Source: Ornithodoros turicata
Lineage: Eukaryota > Arthropoda > Arachnida > Ixodida > Argasidae
DNA: 64,000 bases
Assembly: GCF_037126465.1 (NCBI RefSeq)
Contig: NC_088202.1
Coordinates: 78,782,160 to 78,846,159 of the forward strand
Direction: 5' to 3'
The notes beneath the pieces were generated by a model, which saw only the letters and a list, made by a program, of their open reading frames with translations, made no database searches and was not told the DNA's origin. A program made the translations under genes and the position numbers. The stretch's first letter is position 1. Every line of letters begins with the position of its first letter. This document shows, piece by piece, positions 1 to 10,493 of the stretch.

Positions 1-1736
1 CCGCTAGTACAACGTTCGCTATAGCAACGTCTGACGCCGGCCTGCTGGCCAGCCCAAATACCCCGTGCTCTACTCTCATTCACTGTGGTACACTGTCGGC
101 TGTTTGAACCAAAACCCCTGTAGTCACCTTTGTCTACACATTGTTGACGCCTCAACTGTTCTTTCGCATCGGAGTTGTGTAACCAGGGGCAAAACTGAGT
201 TGTCTTTGACCGTTTAGCACAATCGAACTCGCTCGATCTGTGTGGAACAACACCTACGACTGCATGGGCCCGATTTCTTGAGTATTTTGCAGGCTCCGGA
301 GACTTCCGCTCAGTTCTCCTCGTGTCCGTCACATTGCCCACCAGTAAGTCACATATCGGCGCATTCATGCAGTACGCCACCACATTCCCCGACAAATACG
401 GCGTCGCAATACTTATGACTGCCTCTGGTAGCCAGCGCGGCGTCCCGTCCGCCAAACGTACCACCACAGAACGACCAGTCAGCTGGCTGTCTTTTACCAG
501 ACCTCTCCTCACTATGACGATGTTTGAACCGGTATCCCGGAGTACCTCGACAGACTGTCCATTGACTCTACCTTTACCCCACCGTAGCGATGTACGCCGG
601 TCACCATTTCTGGAATGCACAGCATTTACTACATACTCTTTGGGTACCGTGGTGCATCCTGTGTACCGACCCTCGAGCGGCTGCTCACGATAACTAACGC
701 TACCATCGTTCACAAGACCTGAACCAACACCCATAACACACGCGTTCTTAGCGCCGCTTTCCAGTCCTCTCTTCGGACAATTCACTGACCTATGTCCTGT
801 CTCTCCACATGACCAACAGGCCCCTTGTCTTTGCCTAGTGAAGGCTGTCCTACAATCCAAGGCTCTGTGCCCCATCTCGCCACACAACATACAACCTGTA
901 GGCTTTCTCGCGACACTCTTAGGTGCTACCGGCTCCTCCTGAGCCTTTCCCAACGTCCTCAAGCCCTGGGCTTCCAAATACTTATCAGCCCGTTTACAGA
1001 CCTCTTCAAGTGACTTACATTCGCCCTCTTTCAAAAATACGACCAAAGCCGGAGGACACTTCAAAAGGAACTGCTCCCGTAACATTAAATCTCGCAGCGA
1101 CGTGAACTCCTTAGGTGTTTCAGAAATCTCCACCCACTTATCGAAGAAGTGCGTGAGGCGTGCCCCAAACTGCTTGGCTGTCTCTTTCTTATCGGGCGTC
1201 GATGACCTGAACTTTTCCCGAAACCCTTCTGCGGTATATCGAAATGTCTCTAACAGGGCATCTCGGACCTTCTCGTAGTCGTTAGACTCTTGCGGCGACA
1301 GCCGTCCAAACACCGCCAGCGCTTCTCCTGCCAGAGATAAACTTAAGACTGTTGCCCACTGCTCCTTGGGCCAACGCAGTCCTTCTGCCACTATCTCAAA
1401 CCTATGTAAATATGCGTCTAAGTCATCCCTCTTTTCATCAAAGACAGGCATCACTTTGTGCGAACCCGGTCGAAACCTCTCACTAGCTGTGCTGCTCGAG
1501 TCAGGGCCAACGGCTGCCGTGGCCTGATTCGCGGCCTGGACACGCAACGCGAGTACACGCTCCTCAGCTAGCAGTACTCGTTCGTCCAACTGCCTCTCTG
1601 CTGCTCGCGCAGCCCGCTCCTCTGCCCTCGTCTGTCTCTCCATTGCTCTCTGCTCCTCGACCCATTCTCTCAGCTCGTCGTCGCTCACTCCTAGTGATCT
1701 CCCCAGCGCTATCCACTTCTCCAACTCTCCGCTCAT
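1..1736 (-). CDS. Ty3/gypsy-like gag-protease polyprotein, 5' part (runs off the left edge)
   Basis: The minus strand is open from an ATG at 1736-1734 to the window edge, at least 578 codons, with no stop between gag and protease. In order: an Arg/Glu-rich probable coiled coil (about residues 25-65); a capsid-like region (about 90-260); two CCHC zinc knuckles near residues 280-320 (CMLCGEMGHRALDC and CWSCGETGHRSVNC); and a retropepsin-like region with the catalytic motif LRDTGSN near residue 402. Knuckles bind packaged RNA and the Asp-Thr-Gly triad is the protease active site. Reverse transcriptase and integrase would lie left of the window. An LTR and primer-binding site lie just upstream, as expected. 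It is the only undamaged retroelement frame here, which suggests a young insertion. Domain assignment is from motifs; the clade within Ty3/gypsy is uncertain. Confidence 0.85.
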   Translation of the reverse strand, partial: MSGELEKWIALGRSLGVSDDELREWVEEQRAMERQTRAEERAARAAERQLDERVLLAEERVLALRVQAANQATAAVGPDSSSTASERFRPGSHKVMPVFDEKRDDLDAYLHRFEIVAEGLRWPKEQWATVLSLSLAGEALAVFGRLSPQESNDYEKVRDALLETFRYTAEGFREKFRSSTPDKKETAKQFGARLTHFFDKWVEISETPKEFTSLRDLMLREQFLLKCPPALVVFLKEGECKSLEEVCKRADKYLEAQGLRTLGKAQEEPVAPKSVARKPTGCMLCGEMGHRALDCRTAFTRQRQGACWSCGETGHRSVNCPKRGLESGAKNACVMGVGSGLVNDGSVSYREQPLEGRYTGCTTVPKEYVVNAVHSRNGDRRTSLRWGKGRVNGQSVEVLRDTGSNIVIVRRGLVKDSQLTGRSVVVRLADGTPRWLPEAVISIATPYLSGNVVAYCMNAPICDLLVGNVTDTRRTERKSPEPAKYSRNRAHAVVGVVPHRSSEFDCAKRSKTTQFCPWLHNSDAKEQLRRQQCVDKGDYRGFGSNSRQCTTVNESRARGIWAGQQAGVRRCYSERCTS

Positions 1737-1773
1737 GCTAGCACCGAGACCTGAGAACTCTGTCAGCGTAACG

Positions 1774-1790
1774 TCCTGTCGCGGACGCCA
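1774..1790 (-). other. Candidate primer-binding site
   Basis: On the minus strand TGGCGTCCGCGACAGGA starts four bases after the LTR end at 1795. Position and the TGG start fit a tRNA primer-binding site for minus-strand DNA synthesis. I do not assign the tRNA. Confidence 0.5.
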
Positions 1791-1794
1791 AAAT

Positions 1795-2210
1795 TGTGAT
1801 GCGGCAGACTGTGAGTCAACCTACGTGACACCTGGTCAATTCACAGTGCCTACACTGGACGTAGCCGCCAGAGCCCTCAGGGTAGTTCGGATAGAAGCCA
1901 GCATGAGACAGAGTCATACAAGGTTGTAATAAGAAACTTTACTGTGAGCATGGGTAACCCTCGGGGGCGGACATCGCAACGCCAGCAACCACGCAACCCA
2001 GAGCCAGATGCAAGAACCCGGGGGAGCACACCAGCAGCCAGAACCTGGTAGAGCAGACCCGCAGCCAGAACCAGGAACCCAGGACCAGGTGGACGTTCAA
2101 CCCCAGAGCCAGGCGGTAGGACCCACAAGACGATGCCGACAGTCAGCCAGGGATCTTCTCTTCCAGAACACAATCCCCCGTGCACCTCTGTCCGTGCCCG
2201 TTACGTCACA
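1795..2210 (-). repeat. LTR of the gypsy-like element
   Basis: A 416-bp segment directly upstream of the gag frame. Read on the minus strand it begins TGTGACGTAA and ends GCATCACA, so the ends are the usual TG...CA and form a five-base inverted pair (TGTGA/TCACA). It holds short internal repeats of a CAGAACC-type motif (about 2000-2080), and the stretch near 1922-1945 resembles a polyadenylation region. The partner LTR is outside the window, so the boundaries rest on the inverted ends and on adjacency to the primer-binding site. Confidence 0.7.
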
Positions 2211-2257
2211 CCTTCTCCGTTTTTCCCCGAGCTTCTTCCTTTTCTCAGGTGTGCCCA

Positions 2258-2312
2258 CAACCATCACACCGTCCACCCCTGTTGCAACCGACTTTCAGTA
2301 CATTGCGCTGCT
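2258..2312 (+). repeat. Copy 1 of a ~45-bp dispersed motif
   Basis: The segment containing GACTTTCAGTACATTG and GCTGCTTGGG recurs near 57793-57838 on the same strand and near 57688-57735 in inverse orientation. The flanks differ between copies. The inverse copy lies next to a Penelope-like fragment, so it may derive from that element. Confidence 0.55.
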
Positions 2313-3354
2313 TGGGTATCATATGATTGTGATTGTGACTTTCGCGCGCCGAAATGCCGAGCTATGACTACAATCGAACTTGATGTGGGGCAAACGGCTG
2401 CGCAAGATTATACTGCGATTTGGTGTATCAGGAAGATGCTGAAGTGCAGATATTAGGGAGTTTTAGGAGAACATAGAAGTTTCACGATAACGTTTCCGAA
2501 AACATGACAAGCGAATCGCGTGATTCCTTTGGAGTGGTTGACTCACGTTGCTGATATCTGATGTACTCACAGCGGTACGGAATCGGGATCGGAGGGCACT
2601 TACGATTTCCTAAAACTCCCTATCATATTTTATCAAACTGATTGATAACTTGTAACCATATACTTCATACTTGTACTAGTATTGCCATGTTGACACGCGG
2701 TTCACGAAAATGGCACTTTTAATTCTGCTGTTTTGTCTATGAGTCAGCAGGGAGCTTTTGCGTGGGCTGATTTACTGTTGGGAGAACTGAAAAAATAAGT
2801 TGAACTGAGGGCGTTGTTGCCTGAACTCAGTCAAGTAGTTATGCTACTGTGATGTATATCCCTGCATTCTTCCGAAGGGAGGTTCGTAACTTCAACGCGA
2901 ACCCTGCAGAATAGTGAACCGGCATATGAACTTTGCTTTAGCCATCCAAAGTCACTGCTTTGCTACACAAAGACCATAGTGGTAGTTGAAAAATACAGGT
3001 AGCTATAGTTCATGAACAGTTCCAGTAATGGAAGGTGGTGTAAGAGGCAACGGCATACACTGCCTGCATGCACCGCCATTGTACTCGGGCTGTTCATCCG
3101 CCAGCTTACCTGGCATGCTGCAGACACCAGGACCTCAACTCGCGAATGCTACCAAACAACAATAGACGGACTAATCGCGTACAAACGCATTGGCTACTGA
3201 CCCAAATCACGACACCACTCCACTGCAGAGCCGTCAAGTAGCATTTAAAACAGCAGCAGAAATATGCGAAATAGAGAAAATATTGTAGAATTGCTTTTTT
3301 TTCCTTCTCGTGCCCCCTACCTCAAGATAATGAATTTACCTTCCTGCGAATACA
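2313..3354. other. No gene recognised
   Basis: About 1 kb of AT-leaning sequence with only short chance open frames. I see no protein domain, tRNA or clear repeat. Confidence 0.5.
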
Positions 3355-4245
3355 TCCGGTGGGCGAACTCACTCGTGAGTGCCTTCACCCTCACCCTCAC
3401 GCCTATGAGGTGAGGGTGAGTGAAGGGAAGCTAGCGCTGAGGCCTGACGCGAATGCACTCATGGGTGCACTCACTCATGAGGCACTCATGAATGCGCCCA
3501 TGAACCCTTCCCCCTCATGATACCTATCATGAGTGCACTTACTGATGAAGCATGTGAAGGGTGTGAGGCCTGCCATGAGTGCACCCATGAACCCTTCCCC
3601 CTCATGATACCTACATATGAGTGCACTCACTGATGAATCATGTGAAGGGTGTGAGGCCTACCGTGAGTGCGCCCCTGAACCCTTCCCCCTCATGATACCT
3701 ACCATGAGTGCACTCACTGATGAAGGGTGTGAGGCCTGCCATGAGGTCTTTGAGGCGCGTGATGCATGTGAGGCCACTCACCAATGAGGCCTCCTATGAA
3801 TGCACTCAAGAATGAGGCCTTGAAGGGCAGTGCCGGATTTAGGGGAGGGCAGACAGGGCATTTGCCCCGGGGCCCCCACCACAAAGGGGCCCCCACCAGT
3901 AAAGGTCTTGTCCAAGGGAAATCTATTTTGCATGCCTGAAACGCATCCCTGAAACGTAAACTTGGTAAAAATCTGTCCTCCGTCCACGCATATCGACCCC
4001 GAATAACACATTGGATAGACATAGAATACACGAGGGAGCCCCCACAGCACAGTGCCCCGTGGCCCCCACCACTGTAAATCCGGCACTGTTGAAGGGCATG
4101 AGGCCCTTGAGGCCTATGGCGCCACTCACCAACGAGACCTCCTACGAAGGCACTCAACAATGAGGCCTGCTATGAGGGCAGTCACTATAACGATGGCTGG
4201 AGGCCTGAGGCCAGCGGTGCCGTAATCACGCACTCATATAGTTCC
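3355..4245. repeat. ATGAG/CTCAC-rich repeat block with terminal hairpin
   Basis: The block is full of variants of CACTCATGAGTGCACTCA. A phrase containing CCCTTCCCCCTCATGATACC recurs near 3503, 3592 and 3680, a period of about 88 bp. It starts at about 3360 with GGGCGAACTCACTC followed by a hairpin (CCTTCACCCTCACC pairing with a GGTGAGGGTGAGTGAAGG stretch, about 3381-3427). The same start and hairpin occur in inverse orientation at about 58617-58687. A hAT-type MITE interrupts the block at 3828. Confidence 0.7.
3828..4088. mobile_element. hAT-type MITE (261 bp)
   Basis: Ends are a perfect 14-bp terminal inverted repeat (CAGTGCCGGATTTA / TAAATCCGGCACTG). The element is flanked by a perfect 8-bp direct repeat, TTGAAGGG, at 3820-3827 and 4089-4096. 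An 8-bp target duplication and a CAG-type terminus are hallmarks of hAT transposons. It has no coding capacity and would have been moved in trans. Confidence 0.88.
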
Positions 4246-4254
4246 TCTGCTTGG

Positions 4255-5088
4255 AGCACAGCGGAGTAATGCAACTTTCGTTATTATTTGCCGCTTTGGT
4301 GCCGTAACACGACCACGGGTACGTGACACTTTAAAAGGGTGGTGCACGTGCTTTTAGGAATTTTATTCAACTTCTCCCAGGAGTACAGCGGCGCAATATA
4401 ACTTGAATTGCTGCTTAACGCTTTGGTGCAGGCGGTGCAACACGCAACACGTTGCATTTTAAAGGGGCGATGCACACGTTTCCAGTAATTTTATTTAACT
4501 TCTACCAGAAGCACAGCGGAGCCGTATAGTTTGAAATACTGTTTAGCGCTTTGGTACAAGGGGTACAACACGCGACATGTTGCAGTTTAAAGAGGCGGTG
4601 TACGCGCTTTTATTAACTTTATTTAACTTCTGCGAGAAGCACAGCGGAGCAATATAATTTGAATTACTGTTTACCGCTTTGGTGCAAGCGACACTACCAC
4701 TGGAATATTGCAGTTTAAAGGGGCGGTGCACATACTTTTATTGAACTTCTGCCAGAAGCACAGCAAAGCAATATAACATGAATTACTGTTTGCTGCTTTG
4801 GTGCAAGCGACACTACCACTGGCATATTGCAGTTCAAAGAGGCGGTGCACGCGCTTTTAGGAATTTTATTTAACTTCTGCCAGAAGCACAGCGTAGCAAT
4901 ACAACTTGAATTACTGTTTACCGGTTTGATGCAAGCATTACAACCATCGGCACGTTGCGGTATAAAGGGGTGGTGCACACGCTTTTAGGAATTTTATTTA
5001 CTTCTGCGACAAGCACAACTGAGCAATGTAATTTGAATTACTATTTACCGTTTTGGTGCCGGTGGTACAACCACCGGTATATTGTAGC
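4255..5088. repeat. ~125-bp satellite, first block
   Basis: About seven tandem units, with anchors such as CACAGCGGAGCAAT and GTTTACCGCTTTGGTGCAAG recurring every 122-131 bp. Each unit also holds GGGGCGGTGCACACGCTTTT and TTTTATTTAACTTCTG. Short open frames here are translations of the repeat. Confidence 0.85.
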
Positions 5089-5092
5089 TTAA

Positions 5093-5792
5093 AGGGACTA
5101 TCGCATCCGGGAACGTATGTATGATACCGATAGGGTAATGTTCGTCACCGCTTCATGGTCAATTTTGCTAAATTTCTCTTCTGGAAAAAGCTTACATATT
5201 AAATAAACGAGTTTTAAAGGTTCGCATACCATCTGCAGTCAACACGATGATGACATCAGCCAGGCACACGAATGGGAGCGCAGCGCAGGCGATTGTCTCC
5301 GAGGCCGTCTGCTTGGCGTTCACATCGCAATATACCAAGTGAAAAGTCCTCGGTAAATACGCTCACTTTCACTTACCAGTGTTAGTCCTGACGTAACCAT
5401 GTTAGTGAAACACGGTGTTACGCTCCTGGCTGTACGAACACCTTCGACGCTAACCAGAAACACCATTCCGCAAGCCAATCACGGAGAAGACGCCGTCCCC
5501 TAGCATTCTGGCTCGCCCGGCCCGCTTGTTGGTCGGTCGCCAAGGCTATCAAGGTCCCTCCGACCGCTCCATGATTGGTCTCCTCCGCGTCAAAGGGCGC
5601 GCAGTAATTGGCCTCGTCCGTGTGATAGGGAATCCTGGAATGCGTCGTCTGCTCTTGGCAAGTTTTATATCAAACTGCATAGGAACAACGCCACCAATTC
5701 GCGTCGGGTTTTAGGCGTTATTATCAGTGATGAATGCGGAGTAAAACGGCACTACAGTTTCCGAATCGACCGGGACGGATGCGATAGTCCCT
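5093..5792. mobile_element. TTAA-site element (700 bp, AGGG...CCCT ends)
   Basis: Ends form a 17-bp inverted repeat, AGGGACTATCGCATCCG. The left flank is TTAA (5089-5092) and the right flank TGAA (5793-5796), one change from TTAA. The satellite has a second, uninterrupted copy of this site at 6222-6235 (TAGCTTAAAAGGCTGG), which acts as an empty site and confirms target and boundaries. TTAA duplication is characteristic of piggyBac-like transposons. It shows no transposase, so it is probably non-autonomous. The superfamily is inferred from the target only. Confidence 0.78.
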
Positions 5793-6892
5793 TGAAAAGG
5801 CTGGTGCACACACCTTTAGCAATTTTATTTAAACAACAACAACTTTATTTCGGGATGATGGGTGTAGGAATTTTATTTGTGTTCTGCCTGAAGCACAGCA
5901 GAAGAATATAATCTGAATTACTGTTTACCGCTTTGTTTGGAAGCGGTAAAACCACCGGCATATTGCAGTTTAAAGGGACAGTGCACGCGCCTTTAGAAAT
6001 GTTATTTAACTTCTGCTAGAAGCACAGCGGAGCAATACAACTTGAATTACTGTTTACCGGTTTGGTGGAAGCGTTACAACCATCGGCACGTTGCGGTATA
6101 AAGGGGCGGTGCACACGCTTTTGGGAATTTTATTTACTTCTGCGACAAGCACAACTGAGCAATGTAATTTGACTAACTATTTACCGTTTTGGTGCCGGTG
6201 GTACAACCACCGGTATATTGTAGCTTAAAAGGCTGGTGCACACACTTTTAGGAATTGTATTTAAACAACAACTTTATTTCGGGATGATGGGTGTAGGAAT
6301 CTTATTTGTGTTCTGCCTGATGCACAGCAGAAGAACTGTTTAAATTACTATGTATAATTAAACTGGTAAATTACTGTTTACCGCTTTGTTTGGAAGCGGT
6401 AAAACCACCGGCATAATGCAGTTTAAAGGGGCGGTGCACGCGCTTTTAGAAATTTTATTTAATTTCTGCAAGAAGTGCACAGGAGAAATATAAATTGATT
6501 TACTGTTTACCACTTTCGTGCAAGCTGTACAGCTACCGGCATATTGTAGTTTACATGCGCGGTGCACACGCATTTAGAAACGTTATTTAACTTCCAGGAG
6601 AACAGTGGAGCAATGTTATTTGAATTACTGTTTACCGCTTTGGTGTAAGCGACACAATCACCGGCATATTGCAGTTTGAAAGGGTACTGCACACATTTTT
6701 AGAAGTTATATCTCACTTCTGTCAGAAGAACAGCGGAGCAATTAATTTGAATTACTGTTTACCGCTTTGGTGCGAGCGATACAAGTACCGGCATATTGCA
6801 GTTTGAAGGGGCGGTGCACATGCTTTTAGGAATTTTATTTAACTTCTGCAAGAAGCACAGCGGAGCAATATAATTTGAGATACTGTTTACCG
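5793..6892. repeat. ~125-bp satellite, second block, with an amplified LINE-tail insertion
   Basis: Continues the ~125-bp satellite. Segments around 4870-5090 plus 5797-5930 reappear at about 6000-6345, so a larger unit was duplicated. Both copies carry the same foreign stretch at the same place (5832-5862 and 6263-6291): AACAACAAC followed by TTTATTTCGGGATGATGG. That matches the complement of the 3' tail of the LINE at 8.6-15.3 kb, so a tail inserted first and was then copied with the satellite. Confidence 0.75.
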
Positions 6893-8365
6893 CTGGAGAC
6901 GTCTGGATTCCCATGAATTAAACAGACGTCTGGAACCCCAAAGTCACCTGAAGACATCTAGAGCCACCTGAAGTCACCTGAAGACGTCTGGACTTACCTG
7001 AAAACGTCTGGAGTCATCTGGAGCCACTCGAAGACGGCTGGAGTCACCTGAAATCACATGAAGACGCTTGGGGTCCTGTGAAATCACATGAAAACTTCTG
7101 GAATCAGATGAAGACGTCTCGAGTCCCCTGAGATCACCCGACGACGTCTCCAGTCACCTGAAGTTACATGCAGTCACCCAAAGACGTCTAGATTCACCCA
7201 AAGTCATCTGAGGACGTCTGGAGCCACCTGAACACGCCTAGAATCACCGGAAGACGTCTAGAGGCACCTGAAGACGTCTGGAGTAACTTGAAGGCATTTG
7301 AAGTCATCTGAGGACGTCTGGAGCCACTTCAAGACTTCTGGAGTCAGCTGAAGTCACCTGAAGACATCTGGAACCACCTGACGTCTGGAGTCACCTGAAT
7401 TCAGCTGAAATTATCTGGAGTCACCTGATATCACCCGAAGACGTCTGAGTCCCCTGAAATCGCATGAAGACGTTTGGAGTCCCGTGAAATCACATGAAGA
7501 CGTCTGGAATCACTTGAGGTCACCTAAAGATGCCTGGAATCAGTTGAAGTCACCTGAAGACATCTGGAACCACCTGAAGACGTCTGGAGTCACCTGAAAG
7601 CTGAAATTATCTGGAGTCACCTGATATCACCCGAAGACGTCTGAGTCCCCTGAAATCGCATGAAGACGTTTGGAGTCCCGTGAAATCACATGAAGACGTC
7701 TGGAATCACCTGAAGCCACCTGAAAATGCCTGGAGTCCACTGAAGTCACCTAAAGACCTCTGGAGTCAGCTGAAGTCAGCTGGAGTCACCTGAAGACGTC
7801 TGAAGTCGTGTGGAGTCCCTTGAAATCACCCGAAGACGTCGGAGTCCCCTGAAATGACCTCAAGACGTCTAGAGTCACACAAAGACGAGTGGAGTTACCT
7901 TAGGTCACCTGAAGACGTCTGAAGTCACCTGCAGTCACATCAAGTCACCGAAAGACGTCTGGAGCACTCTGAAGTCAGCTGAAGTCAGCTGAAGTCACAT
8001 GGAATCACCTGAAGACGTCTGGGGTCCCCTGAACTCACATGAAGACGTCTAGCGTTACTTCAAGTCAGTTGAAGACGTCCGAAGCCATCTGAAGTCTCCT
8101 GAAAATGTCTGGAGTCACGTGGAGAAGTCTGCAGCCACCTGAAGTCACATGCAGACGTCTGGAGACATGTGGATCCACCTGAAGCCACCTGAAGACGTTT
8201 GCGGTCATCTAAGATGTCTGGAGTCCCCTAAAATCACCGGAAGACGTCTGGAGTCACCGGAAGACGTGTGACTCACCTGAATTCATTTGAAAACGTGTGG
8301 TATCCCCTGAAGACGTCTGGTGTCCCATGAAAACACCTGAAGACATCTGGACTCATCTGAAGGAG
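6893..8365. repeat. Satellite with a 10-bp basic unit, array A
   Basis: About 1.47 kb made of decamers of three related types: GAAGACGTCT, GGAGTCACCT and GAAGTCACCT, often joined as 20- or 30-bp composites. Variants such as GACATC and GATGTC replace GACGTC often, the pattern expected from decay of methylated CpG. A ~195-bp stretch (about 7396-7590) is largely repeated just downstream, showing higher-order duplication. The same satellite is found at 35630-40010. Confidence 0.9.
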
Positions 8366-8767
8366 GGATGTGATTGCTGCGCCAAACTGCACCATCGCCC
8401 TTGCCCTGCTACATCCTGGTACATTTTAGCCAAATATGAACAATATGCACCGAGCCTGCGCCAAAAGCCCAAAAAGTCGAACATTTTAACTCTACCCTTC
8501 GTTTGCTGACCTTTCCTTTCTTTTTCTTAATAAACATATCCCCACTTCGTTTGCTTTTTCAAGGCAGATTACACACACTTACGCCAGTGTGACGGAACCA
8601 ACAGGCACGAGGAGACAGTTACCCTCATCAGCCCCTGAAGATGTGCCTTCTCTGGGACTCTTCTCAGCGGTACTCGCTGCCCTTAATTGTCTCTGCTTTT
8701 CCTGGTGCGTCGCAACTGCCCGAGGTCCAAGTCCTTCTGGCACGGGAGGCATTATCTTTGCATCAGC

Positions 8768-10222
8768 ATGACGGCATTGTATAGAAAGGCCATGGCGATG
8801 CAGTGGAATCCTCGAAGCCTGAACAAGCTCCCTGATTTTAAATTACATCTAGAACAGTGCAAGTTCCCTTTCATAGCTGTATGCGAACACGGCATGGATT
8901 CTACACATCGCGTTAATGGATACACAATCTATCGATCACATCAATTCTCTGAGAGCAGAACAGCGCTATACGTTCGTAATGACCTCGTTGCTGCGCCCAT
9001 AGGATCAGTTTGTCATCGCTCTTATGATTATGTCACCTGCAGGATCCGCCTTGGCCCCATGCTGTTAACGGTCGTCAGTATCTATATACGTACCGTGGTA
9101 CAGGTCCCGTGGAGTGACCTCGAACGCTTACTTCGTTCTCTGGAAGCCCCGGCACTCGTGCTGGGTGATTTCAATGCCCATCACTCAGCCTGGGGAAGCC
9201 GAAGGACTGACGGTAGGGGAAGGAGGTTGTTGGAGGCAATGGAGAATAATAACATGTGCCTGCTGAACAATCGAGAGCCAACTTACATGTGATTCCCAAC
9301 GTCACTCGATGTATTGGACCTCTCGCCATTGGACATAATTCGCCACTTGACGTGCGCTACCGTCGTCGACACTAGAGGTAGCGATCATTTTCCTCTATAT
9401 ATTTCGCACGAAAGACTGCCCCCCTCAGCAACTACTGGACTGATTTCTTTCACAAACTGGAGACTTTTTCGTGAGGGCCTCAGAACATCTGTGCACACCG
9501 GAATGTCCCCAGAGGCTCTCTCGCAAGCAATTAGCCGCGGTATTGAGGACGCGGTGGTCATGTCTAAAAGGGTAACAGGACATGTCGGTCATTCTTCAGC
9601 AATTAACCACCTTAGGGCATTACGTCGCCGAGCAGAAAGAACGGCTCGTCGGACAGGGCAACTTAGAGACATCGTGGAATACCGCCGGATGGAAGCTAAA
9701 GTAACACGAGCACTTAAGAAAGGGGACAGGAAGCGTTGGCGTAAGTTTTGTCACCATCTTTCACCGTTTGACCCGGCCATGAAGATCTGGCGGACAATCC
9801 GATTTCTGAAAGAGGCGCCCTTTCAAAAGAATCCTCTCGCGGCCTTGACTATTGTTAAGGGTGTAGACGAAAACACGCTAGCGACGGATTTCTGTGTGGT
9901 ACTAACGACACCGGCGGCTGCCTCGACGACACAGCTACACCGCAGTTTTGTCCACAGTTTGACGGCTGAACTTCACCAAGACTGGCCCCGTCCACCGGAA
10001 GTTATGGACCGCGACTTCACACTAATCGAACTAAAGGCAGCGTTGAAGCTTGTGAACGCCGGCTCGTCCCCGGGATCCGATAAAATCACCTATGTCGCAC
10101 TGCGAAACCTTGACGGGCGGTCACTCCAAGCTTTCCTTCATGTGTATAATACGTCTTGGCAACAAGGATATTTACCACCTATTGCTGAAAACGTCTTAGA
10201 TCATGAAAACAGTGCTAAATAG
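8768..10222 (+). pseudogene. LINE ORF2, endonuclease and start of reverse transcriptase
   Basis: From the ATG at 8768 the frame holds an AP-endonuclease-like domain: MQWNPRSLNKL near the start, VCEHGMD, LGDFNAHHSAWGS near residue 140 and RGSDHFPLY near 200, the last containing the catalytic Ser-Asp-His. It is broken by TGA at 9290-9292, after which the same frame continues; CGA to TGA is a plausible CpG change. The first reverse transcriptase motif follows (SSPGSDKITYVALRNL, about 10070-10110). Coding sense is lost near 10184, where an insertion begins, and the listed stop lies inside that insertion. Confidence 0.8.
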
Positions 10223-10414
10223 CGTTTTTAGAGCGGTTGGCGACGTGGAGAATGGGAATAATCAAAATGTGCCGGAAATCGAACAATCAAGCTGAAAACG
10301 TCATGTTTGTCATGTTTGTCATGTCAATTGTTTGTCATGCACACACTTCACACCTTGTAGCCCCAGCATAATGCATGGATGGGAAATATTTCGTTTTAGA
10401 TCACCAGTTAGTTT
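10184..10414. other. Insertion of ~230 bp inside the LINE
   Basis: Reverse transcriptase sense stops near 10184 and resumes at 10415 (CKEALVVPILKPGK), so about 230 bp are extra. The segment holds two copies of GCTGAAAACGTC and three runs of TGTTTGTCATG. No clear terminal repeats or target duplication were found, so its nature is open. Confidence 0.45.
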
Positions 10415-10493
10415 TGTAAGGAGGCATTGGTTGTTCCCATCTTGAAACCAGGCAAGCCCCCAAATGTCCTATCCTTCTTTCGCCTGTAAGCTA
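10415..10493 (+). pseudogene. LINE reverse transcriptase fragment between two insertions
   Basis: Seventy-nine bases encode EALVVPILKPGKPPNVLSFF, the fingers motif that follows the motif at 10070-10110 in LINE reverse transcriptases. It ends where the next insertion begins. About 40 residues expected before the next recognisable piece (at 13096) are missing, so the second insertion was accompanied by a deletion. Confidence 0.75.
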
